From Cystobasidium ongulense (lineage: Eukaryota > Basidiomycota > Cystobasidiomycetes > Cystobasidiales > Cystobasidiaceae): DNA of 64,000 bases. Where the stretch lies: the NCBI GenBank assembly GCA_022835595.1, contig BQUP01000002.1, positions 1,474,534-1,538,533 on the forward strand, read 5' to 3'. Both the position numbers and the translations under genes were made by a program. Positions within the stretch are counted from its first letter, which is position 1; the number at the start of each line of letters is the position of its first letter. The notes beneath the pieces are model-generated. The model was not told where the DNA came from. It saw nothing but the letters and a program-made list of their open reading frames with translations, and made no database searches. Shown piece by piece: positions 1-8,983 of this stretch.

Positions 1-933
1 CAGGACAGATGGCTGATATTTCTCTGCATATGCGCATGCTCATGGCTGCTGGTTAACTTGTAGCAGACTCTTCTCCTCGGGATGATCCTATTGTCCAGGC
101 TTTCCTCTTTCTCTCCGCGTGGCTTTTGGAGGCGGAACAGCAGCAGTATCGTGCACTTGGATCTACTATACTGCGTGAGTAATGTATGAATGTAATCCAA
201 AGGGTAAGGAAGCAAGTCTGACAAGCATAAAAGTCACTTTATTAATGTCATTCCATCTTCATCGAATAATGCACGCGGCCAAGCTTTTATCGCCTGCCGC
301 TCCACTCCGCCACAAACGCCGACTCTCGGCCGGCTACGGCAAGCAAGGCCATCATCCACACTCACTACGGTAGTACTTTCATTTGAAGTGCAATCAGTCA
401 ACCACTGCATTGATACGCTGGAAGAACGTGTTCCATTGCTGCCAGCTCCAAAGGCCGAGTGTGGAGTAAAGCGGGTGTACGCATGTCTTCTACATCTAGT
501 GCAGCTTCGACACGGCTTTGAAATATGAGTAAAGACGACCCGGTCAAACATCTAGCTGAAAACGGAAGAGAGCAGTCCTCGAGACTATATACAATCGAGC
601 GAGAGTCCAGCGTGGTAAACCAACCAGACCCCGAATAGAGCGCCGCAGCGAAAATTCAGACAAAGGTGACAGGCATAATACAAATCCTAGAAGAAAAATA
701 GATAGATAGAAAGCGGGATAGGGAGAAGGTCAAGTATTATACTTTTCTTTGTCTTCCAGCTTGCACCAATTCCCTTCCCAAAACGAATGGGTAAATGGGT
801 CAATCGACTAAAGCGGGAATGAGATCCGGGGATGGAGGGGATTTGTGTAGTAAGAGGACAGACCAGGTCTTCGAGCTTTCGTCTTGAAGTCACAAGTCAC
901 TCCATTGTGGATAAGCGTAGACGTCATCGTCCC
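1..933. other. left-edge region, no supported gene
   Basis: The first 56 bases could be the 3' end of a plus-strand coding exon: an open frame from base 3 ends at a TAA at 54-56. It is too short to identify. Bases 57-933 hold only short overlapping ORFs on both strands with no family signature and no exon chain. Part of this must be the 3' UTR and downstream flank of the minus-strand DUF6533 gene that stops at 934. Confidence 0.4.
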
Positions 934-2294
934 CTACAATCTTCCCTTTTCAACATCAAAATCCTTCTTCTCATCTTCTCCAGTACCAGTAAGAGTTTTA
1001 GGTAATTTATTGAATTCATTCAATTCAACTGAAGAGTCATTCGAAACGCTCTTTTCATCTCCAGCACTACTTTGGAATGCATCCAAATGTACAGTTCCAC
1101 TGCTCGAATCAGAGCAATAAGCTTTCATAGTCTGAGTTGAAATTTGTACTCCAGATTGATGCGAGTTCTTGCTATTGATCTTGGTTCGAGAAGAGCGGTC
1201 GCTCGATGAAGCAATGACACCAGATGTAGATGCAGAACTCCATCCTCTTGCTTCGTCCGACTCGCGCAGACTGAGGACCAATCGGCAGGCAAGAGAGGCA
1301 GCAATGATAGTGCAGAAGTTGGAGCCTGAGAAACGATTCGATGAGTGATGGGGAACATGAAGAGCTGGAGCGAGTAAACTAGACATACCAGGATAGCCCC
1401 GGAATGCTGAGTCGTTCTTCAAGGAAATAGCACCAAAGGCGAGGTTGGCAACGACGGAAAGACCGAGTCCAAGGGCGTACAGAGCGCCATGTCTGACGAC
1501 GAGCGAGAGGACTGGTGGTGTGGGAAGAGAGAGAGGAAGCTGAATAACTGCACTCGTTGAATATTGTCTGGAACAGCTGCAACCTACTTTCAGACTTGAC
1601 TCCGCCAGCAACACGGGTTTTAATTTGGTAAGCGCGATAAACGAGAAGACCAGTGGCGGTAAAGTCGAAGAGGACGGAAAGGATCTGCAGAGAGGAGCGC
1701 GAAGGATACGCGCGAGAACGTTAATTTGACTCAACAGGCGGATTCCTTCTTTCACTCACGCATCCTACGGTCATTGTAGGCCTGGAAATCATGTAAATGC
1801 ATGGGCCACTTCCTCCGGGGAACCGAACGACTGAAGTCGACAGGAACGAGATATGAGCAGCGCCCGTTATTTATGCACATGTTAAGTGACAACTAACCCT
1901 GTATATACGAGGCGACTAGCCAAGCGCCAACTGCGGACTGGGCTCCTTGCAGGGCTAGGAAGAATGCGAGGATCCATTTGTTTCGATTCCACTGAGTGGG
2001 ATAGGAGGAGAGGCGTCAGAGCGTGGATGAGGAACGTGGACCTGTATTTGGAGAGGGAGGGGCGACATACAATAGCTGGACAAGGAAGACAGTCAGTGAG
2101 GTGATCTGAGCATAACTAGACGAGTAAAGGGAGACCACCTTACCATAGCATCTGATCATGACAATGCCCGAGACTGTAGCTTGTATGAGCAGAGGGAGTG
2201 CATTGGCAAGGGGCATGAGGGTCCTTCTGCATTGTGCTTCTGTATAGTCGACATTGAAGCTGTGGGTGGCGGCGACTAGAATGAGCGGGCTTGA

Positions 2295-2375
<81 letters not shown>

Positions 2376-2601
2376 NNNNNNNNNNAATGTACAAGGCCTT
2401 GATGATGCTCCAGTCGGCCTTCCATATCCTCTTGTACTCTGCTGCCAGAGTGGATATCCAGTCATGCCAGTAGATGCAGTAGAGGCTGTGTCATGTCAAC
2501 GAGGTGAGCATGGGATGGACGAGGCAGAGTAAGGCAGTTACGCACCCGACATAGAAGACGAGCATGTACTGCCTAGTCTGTTCAGCGGTCGTGGATGCCA
2601 T
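934..2601 (-). CDS. DUF6533-type seven-helix membrane protein, copy 1
   Basis: Integral membrane protein of the fungal DUF6533 family; molecular function unknown. Exons (minus): 2601-2546, 2485-about 2385 (cut by an assembly gap), 2259-2154, 2075-2071 (5 nt), 1991-1898, 1830-1760, 1684-1588, 1511-1389, 1325-934. The start MASTTAEQTRQYM aligns with copy 2. The family motif WHDWISTLAAEYKRIWK is in exon 2, RCY-A-I-W spans the micro-exon, FPGGSGPCI follows, then RHGALYALG and a last helix ending ACRLVLSL. The C-terminal tail is hydrophilic, Ser-rich and probably cytoplasmic. The gap (2375-2384) hides the end of exon 2, where copy 2 has the conserved VNRY segment, so full length is unknown. A (GA)n tract lies in the next intron. 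Copy 2 at 5964-8062 is a diverged tandem paralogue; introns differ between them. Confidence 0.82.
2071..2075 (-). other. 5-nt micro-exon of DUF6533 copy 1
   Basis: Exon 3 ends in phase 1 (TGC TAT G) before a GT donor at 2153. The exon starting at 1991 begins in phase 0 with TGG. Between them, an AG at 2077-2076 is followed by CTATT and then GTATGT. The five bases complete Ala and add Ile, giving RCY-A-I-W, the usual family motif R-x-Y-A-[LIV]-[WY]. Flanking introns are 78 and 79 bp. Confidence 0.72.
2295..2375. repeat. (GA)n microsatellite beside an assembly gap
   Basis: About 80 bases of uninterrupted AG dinucleotides run straight into ten Ns (2375-2384). On the coding strand of DUF6533 copy 1 this is a (TC)n tract in an intron. 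Ten Ns is a placeholder size, so the true gap length is unknown. Confidence 0.95.
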
Positions 2602-3546
2602 GCTGGTGGGCGATGGAGATGGATAGAGGGAGGCACGTGACGGGGAAGAAGGAAGAAAAGAGAGCAAAGTAACAAAGCGAGGGAGTGGATGAAGAAGAGA
2701 GAAAGAGAAAAGAGTGAAAAGCTGAAACCAGATGGAGTCCGGAGATTGTTCATCATCTTCATCATCAGTCGATTCTCGTCAGTCATGCTCTGCTTTGACC
2801 CTTGCAATGCTGCTGCTCCTCCTTTCTCTCCCTCGCTCGCTAGCCAGGGCACACAGCGTAGACGTGAGATTAGACTAGATGAGATTCGTGCAGACGACAT
2901 GGTGGCCTAGCCCGCCGTCGCATCGAGTCATTCACGCTGCATTGCATCGACGCCCGTCCCAGGAATGCGAGCTTGCTTCACTCGCTCCCTCACCTTGAAG
3001 CCAGCAGCATGAACAGATACCGCACAGCTTCCCGTATATTAAACCCCACCATATGCTGTTCCTCGGACTCCATTCGCCAGCTCGCGACGCTTGCTCGCGT
3101 CTTCTAAATTGCCCTCCGAGTGTCTTCGCTCAATGCCGCTGCCGTTCTGCCCGCGCGAGGGTCACATGAAACTGCATGGCGACGGTGTGCGAGTACGTTT
3201 GAGGTATTGCATCAAGTGGAGGACATTGCAGTGCAAGTACTTGTAGGACAGAGCATAACTTGCGCTGTTGTACTTTACACGAGAAAGAGGCTGCTGATCA
3301 AGGCCTTGACTCGGGCGAAAGCGGTTTGAGATTCCTCCATCTTCATCGCAGTGGGTACTGCACATGTTCAGTCAACGACAAGTCGCATCCACAGACTGAA
3401 CAGCTGGATGGGGCAAGATCAAGCATGTTCGTACAAACGGAGAAATACGCATTGTCTACTCTGGCAGTCAAATTAAGAAAGAACACGAAACAAAGGCTTC
3501 TATATAAGCTGACAAGTCGAATGGCGGACGTCTCTTGCTTTGACAC
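2602..3546. other. intergenic region, no gene seen
   Basis: Lies between the start of DUF6533 copy 1 and the stop of the sulfite oxidase gene, both on the minus strand. It should hold the promoter of copy 1 and the 3' UTR of the oxidase. The ORFs present are short, overlap on both strands and show no motif. Confidence 0.5.
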
Positions 3547-5472
3547 CTATTCATCGACATCTCTAGGACCGTTTCGCTTGAAAAACTGTGCATACTCATC
3601 CAGATCCTGATACGGAAACTCTGTTGGCTTGGTGATGGGTGCAAAAGACTGGCGACGCTGTTCAAAGTCCTTGAGTCGTCTGCGCGTCTGTTCCCTCGTC
3701 TTGTTGACACTGTATATCTTGATGCGATGTGCCGACGACGTGACGTGCAGACCCCAGTTCCATGCGCTGCGTACTTCAAGAGGCTGAGTGTTGAGACTGT
3801 TGTCCCAGGTACGCACGACTATTTCGATCCATCCCTCGACATCGCACGGTAAATCCATCTGCCAGGTTCGCCAGGCGTACTTGTATTTCTTTGACATGTT
3901 CTCTGGAGGGCAGGCGTACCAAGAGAAGCCCCCATCAGCCGAGAGCTCGACCCGCTCTGGCCAGCGACCACCGCCGGAATAAGCCCAGCCCTTGACCTTG
4001 ATCTTGCCGTTGTGAATGACAATCTGTTTGGTGAGTGGTGACATGATGGCCGAGGAGACGGGCATCTCTTGAATCTGAATTCCATCGGTCCATCGCTGAT
4101 TGTGCTTGCCGACCTGCTGATTAAAGTAGAGGTATTCGCGCGACTGGACGGGCGCCATAGTGGGTGCTTTTAGAGCGTTGATTCTATAAAGCCACTTGAC
4201 GCTGCGTGCGCCGATATACCCCAAGACGACGGCTCGAACAGGGGCACCATGAATCTTGGGCAAAGGGTCGCCGTTCATCTCCCAAGCTAGGATGACCTCT
4301 TCAAGATTTACTTTCGACAGCGGAACGCTTACGGCGTAGTTCATAACCCTGTGTTGCTTGAAGTAGGTGTCTGCGCCAACGAGCTCGAGGTGCTTGCCTC
4401 CGTCGACAAGGCCGCCACAATGGTCGAGAACGCTTTTGAGAGTGACTCCAGTCCAGCGCGCTGTACCAATAGCTCCCTCCGCCCAGGGAGCGTTAATCAT
4501 CTCGTCACCCTCGCCAGGGTAGAGATTGATCTGCTCGATGCGGCGCGTTCCAGAGCATTGAATCGTGACGAGCTTATTAACTCGGGGGAACAGGCTTTCA
4601 TTTTGCAGATCCGCCAGTGTCAGTACTTTTGGCTGGGCGACTAGGCCACCGAGCTCAAGAGTCCACTTTGAAGGATCAATGTCTGGAATTCCTCCATGAT
4701 TTCTGACAAAGTGGAGGGGGTTGGGCGTGACGACCTGTGCGGTGGTGAGTCGCTTCGGAGATTCGCCATTGTAGGGGAACTCGAGAAGATGCAGCATATC
4801 TGGGTGCTTTTCTTTCAGGACAATCTCCCAAGACTCTTCAGGGAGATTGGCCAGATGGCCACCGACGGCTTTGTGCCACATCTTCCAGCGGACGCCTGGA
4901 GAGTAGTCAAGGGATTGGTTATCACAAGTTTAGATGGGCGCTTTAACGCACGTGCTCACTCACCTTCGAGTACCGGATTGGTGTCCGGGATGGGGCCAAG
5001 CTGAAAGTCTGGAGGATCTGGAAACTCGTTGGCCATGAGGATCTTGTGTGCGAGCGCTCGCTTCTCTGGACAGTTTTCCCATTCGATGTATCTGTTGAAT
5101 TTGGAAAGGCGGGGACATGTGTACAGTTTCAGCAAATGCACTCTAAGGGATAGTAAAGGCAACGCACCCATGCCAGCCCTCCTTCTCCTGTGCAAAAGAC
5201 TCGGCCGGCTTCACGTCCTGGAGGTTGATGTGCTTTACGAGCTCGAGTTCGTCGTCCACCGTGTCGACCACGGTCTTGTCGTATTCTGCGTTTGCGACGC
5301 CATCGTGGGCGGGATGATCGTCGGGGTCGTCGCCAGTCTGGTCGAGGATCTGGCTGATAGCGCCGGGCATGCCCTGCTCGAGGCTCCATTCGTTGGGGGG
5401 CTGCATGGCATGGTCGTGCTTTGACGAGTCCCGTCTAGCGGGCGCGCTTCCAGTTGTAGCAATAGCTGCCAT
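3547..5472 (-). CDS. sulfite oxidase-type molybdenum cofactor enzyme
   Basis: Exons 5472-5168, 5091-4964 and 4895-3547 give 593 aa. The Moco-binding domain shows HFVRNHGGIP and VTIQCSGTRR, where Cys (about residue 258) is the expected molybdenum ligand, then WAEGAIGTARWTGV and HGAPVRAVVLGYIGARSVKW. The C-terminal Mo-co dimerisation domain follows (GWAYSGGGRWPERVELSADGG, RTWDNSLNTQP). There is no cytochrome b5 domain, no FAD/NADH reductase domain as in nitrate reductase, and no clear mitochondrial presequence. The build resembles the haem-free plant-type sulfite oxidase, which in plants passes electrons to oxygen in peroxisomes. The tail (GPRDVDE) is not a PTS1. Predicted role is sulfite to sulfate oxidation; the substrate is inferred from family only. 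Confidence 0.9.
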
Positions 5473-5963
5473 TCTTGTCAGCTGGTGGGGAATAGGCGAG
5501 CGCGAGGACAGACGCTCAGAGCCGACAGTCAGTCTGTCACCTGTGGTGGGGTGTGGTTCGTCGAGATGGGAGAGTGCTCCTTGTCGTGCTCGCGGAGAGC
5601 GCAGTACCTCTGTCCTCTCTTTCCAGGCGGAGATCTATCTGATTGCGATATCGTCACTGGCAGCGTTGAAGATGCGATATGCAACCTATCACAGTCAACA
5701 GGGCCACGATAAGATTGCACTGGTCCAGCGACACGAAAGGCAGGGCAAGGCATGAAGCTAACTTACACCGTGCATGCTTTCCGTCTCCGCTTCCCACCTC
5801 ATGTCAGGGATCCCGAGAGACCCGTCTCAAACGTTTAGCTAATGTGGCAAAGGGAGACTCTGCACGTGTCGACGATTCCGGTGGGTGTCCTTCCGCCAGT
5901 CCGTAATTACAGCATGGTCCAAGCTATACAGTACCTCATCCATATACCACCCTTTTGTCAATC
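5473..5963. other. intergenic region, no gene seen
   Basis: Promoter side of the sulfite oxidase gene and 3' flank of DUF6533 copy 2. It contains only short mutually overlapping ORFs in different frames without recognisable features. Confidence 0.5.
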
Positions 5964-8062
5964 TCAAGCACCTTTCTCCAAGTCATTCGCTTCCATAGCT
6001 TTGATGACAGCTGAAACCCGCTTGATGCTCGCTCTCTTGATGGGTTCTTCTGTATCATCCTTCTCATCCAGTGTATTCCTCCCGTCCAATCCCATACCCT
6101 TCTCCTCCTCTTGAATATACTTCATATCAAACCCAGCGACAGTATCTCTGCTATCCATTTCAAGACCACTACCATCTTTCGTCAATACGCATCCACCATG
6201 TCCGTAGATTGGCGACTTGATTCTACTACCTTTTGGAAAAGCAACCAATGCAGTTTTACTATTACGTGATGCCCATCCACTCGCACTTCCACCACTCGCA
6301 GTAGGTCGAGCACTGTTCTCGTAGGTATAGCCTGCTCTGTAACCAGTTGTGGAATCGGCAATGGGTACCCGATCTGCTTCTGCATCTCGCTTGAGTGATA
6401 ATGCCATTCGACATGCCAGGATGGTATTGAACACTGTGCATCTGTATCAGCCGATCCAGTTAGTAGGTGTATATCAGTATATTTTTCTAAATGACTATAT
6501 GGATAATGTCTGGAAAAATGGCCCTACAAATTACCACCCAGATAGCTTCTGAAAGGAGTGTCCTGCTGAGCAGATCTAAGTTGGGACAAATTACAAAGGG
6601 ACAGGCAGGAATACATGGTCAGCATGACAAAGGTAGAGGGAAGTAAATGCAGAAAACTTACAAGCGAATCAAAGCCATATTGGCACAAACAATAATAGCA
6701 GTACCAAAAGCATAAAAAGTACCATGACGTATAAGACTTGAAAGGATTGTAGATTTCATTGTTTTTCCCATTGTTTTTCTAACTTGTAATGCTTTATAAA
6801 GTGTTAATCCTGTTGCTGCTAGATCGTAAATGAGTGCCATGATCTGCAGTTCCAAAAAACCAGGTTGTTATTGTTGTCAGTACTAAAGAGGTGTAAGGAT
6901 AGAGTAAAATAACTTAATCAGAGACTTACACAACCTAACATTACATTTGGTCGCGAGTTGTACGGAATGCAAGGTCCGCTTTCACCAGGGAAGACCATCG
7001 CTAAAAGTCGTAGAGATATATATTAGTTGCGAAAATCTGTATAGACCTGGATGAGAACGCATCGAATCCACTCACTCTTTACATAAGCGATGGAAAGCCA
7101 GCATGAAACCGCCATGTGAGCGGCGTGAAGCACCATCAAGATTGCAAGCACTGTTTTACTAGCTTGCCACTGTAATGAGGAAGCACAAAATACGATTAGA
7201 ACTAGACCAGGCGATGTCTCTCCGGCGAGGCGAGTATATTTGTTGAGTAACTTACTACAGCTATGAGAGGAAAGGATTGGTGCATCATGTCAGCCTTGAT
7301 GAAAACAGACAGATACCCTCAGACCAAAGACCGAACTCACCATAGCAGCGTAGCATTAACATGAACCCTACAGCAGCTTGGACGATCAAAGGAAGAGCAT
7401 TCTGCCATCCTAGCATATATTTAGTGCATTTCGAGGTGTTCCAGTCCATGTTGAATCTGTTGACGTCGTGAACAAGAGCCAAGTAGTTTAAGCTCGATTT
7501 GGGAATAAGTAAGTGTAAGCAACTTACCCTTGCAGAATGAAGATTGTCAATGCTAGCATAGTATATCGATTAACAAGGTACACGATCTTGACAGCTGTCC
7601 ATTTGGATTTCCAGATCCTATAACAACAAGCCAGGATTATGCGTTAGTCTGCTGGTAGAAACATGCACAAATCCGAGTAGTGTCTATACTACTTACTTTC
7701 TATATTCCTAATGCCACGAACGAGTGTCAGAGGGAGATTGGAACGGTGGAAACAAAGGCGTCAGCAATAAAGTACCCTCTTGTGCAGCAACCGACTATGG
7801 AATCACCTCATGAAGTGTAGCGAGCCAATCAAACCAGAAGATTGATGATAGTCTAGTATGAACAAACAGTCGCCATCTTAGTATTGTGCTCGTGTTACGC
7901 AAAGTTGGAGCGGAGGGCTGAAAGCGGTCCAAGCTCACGCCACATAGTATACCAGCCTGCATCAAAAAACATGCTGTAAGTGTCGCGTAGAAGCCAGCCA
8001 CCCAGGTCACGATGCTTTCCAACCTACATGTAACGTCGAGTCTCTTCAGCTGTCGCAGGCAT
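5964..8062 (-). CDS. DUF6533-type seven-helix membrane protein, copy 2
   Basis: Eleven exons (minus): 8062-8028, 7956-7939, 7852-7807, 7707-7697, 7617-7528, 7456-7341, 7260-7256, 7169-7076, 7000-6930, 6843-6662, 6441-5964. They sum to 381 aa in frame. The start MPATAEETRRYM is chosen because it aligns with copy 1; an upstream ATG at 8070 is in another frame. Family motifs: FWFDWLATLHEEYRKIWKSK, KIVYLVNRYT, RCY-A-V-W, FPGESGPCI, IYDLAATGLTLYKAL and RHGTFYAFG. Four exons are only 5-18 nt long. The intron at 6661-6442 (220 bp) is much longer than the others and may contain a further exon around 6545-6590 (a segment reading DTPFRSYLG, comparable to NDSAFRGYPG in copy 1), but I could not fit it in phase. 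Function unknown. Confidence 0.85.
7256..7260 (-). other. 5-nt micro-exon of DUF6533 copy 2
   Basis: CTGTA sits between an AG at 7262-7261 and a GTAAGT donor starting at 7255. The preceding exon ends TGC TAT G and the next starts TGG, so the five bases give Ala-Val and restore RCY-A-V-W. The position matches the micro-exon of copy 1; flanking introns are 80 and 86 bp. Confidence 0.75.
7697..7707 (-). other. 11-nt micro-exon of DUF6533 copy 2
   Basis: GAATATAGAAA lies between an acceptor ending TTAG and a GTAAGT donor. It supplies E-Y-R-K of the motif LHEEYRKIWK. In copy 1 the same residues (AAEYKRIWK) are encoded by one uninterrupted exon. Confidence 0.75.
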
Positions 8063-8229
8063 CCTTCCAAGTATTGAAAAGGAACACTTTAGACAAGAGC
8101 GATGGAAGGAAGAAGAAAGAGCAAGGTCGCCGTGAAGACGCTTGTAGAGAGAGTGCAAAGTAAAGTGGTGGAGAGAAGATAAGGTGAATCCCCTCCAAGA
8201 ACAGGGTCATGCAGCTGTGCAAGCGAAAA

Positions 8230-8901
8230 CTATTGAGCGTTTTCCTCATTCGCCACGGCGAGCATCACCTTCGAATCACTCCTCCAATTTTCATCCAAGA
8301 ATTTCGCCGGGACCGGGACGCACTGAATGACAGCCGGTGGTACGCCCAGAGCATTTTTATACTTCGCACGATGCACCGGGCACCGAGTCACCGTACCCGG
8401 TTCAGCTTCTTGTCCATTGGAAGGGAGCAGAGGGATTTTTTGTCTCGCACACAGCGGGTCCGGAAGATAGACTTCAAGATTATAGCGGTGATGAACCGAT
8501 GCAGCGTGGATGCTCGTTCCAGAAGCTCCCGTGCAAGCCAAGGATAGTAGTGAAGGTATCTGCTGTGAAGACTATCGTCTCCTTCCCCGCCTGGCTGAGA
8601 ACGCAGATACCGGTGTCCCCTGCGGACTCGCGCATTTCGGCAGCTACCGTAGCAAGAAGGCATCGTCATCTTTCTTGCGGATGCAGTCACGACTCGCTCC
8701 TGGTGCTTGGTCTTTGGCGTGCGAAATACGCAGGGCTGCGCGGTTAGGGCATGAACCTAGGAGCAGGACACCTAGACAGGACTTGAGGAGTCTAGAGATT
8801 CCAACAGCTGGCAGTTGAGGAGCAGTGGACGCTGTATTCAATATCATAGCTTGTACATTAATTAGCGAAAGCTTTCGTCGATTGAATCCATCATCTTCCA
8901 C
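8230..8901 (-). pseudogene. possible decayed small secreted-protein gene
   Basis: The minus strand has three adjacent coding-like blocks in different frames. Block 1 (about 8850-8650) has a hydrophobic LLKSCLGVLLLGSC stretch like a signal peptide and ends near DCIRKKDDDAFLL. Block 2 (about 8650-8470) reads TVAAEMRESAGDTGICVLSQ onward to HPRCIGSSP. Block 3 (about 8475-8230) reads YNLEVYLPDP through KFLDENWRSDSKVMLAVANE to a stop at 8230. Together they look like one small Cys-containing protein, but joining them needs two frame changes and I see no good GT-AG introns there. Decay, assembly error or chance are all possible. The rest of 8063-8983 is intergenic and holds the CHO2 promoter. Confidence 0.3.
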
Positions 8902-8983
8902 GGCTCATGGATGGGGCTGCTCTTTCTTTCAGCTTGATCTTCGTTCAGGAAGTGAAGACACGACAAGACAAGGACATTGCAGG

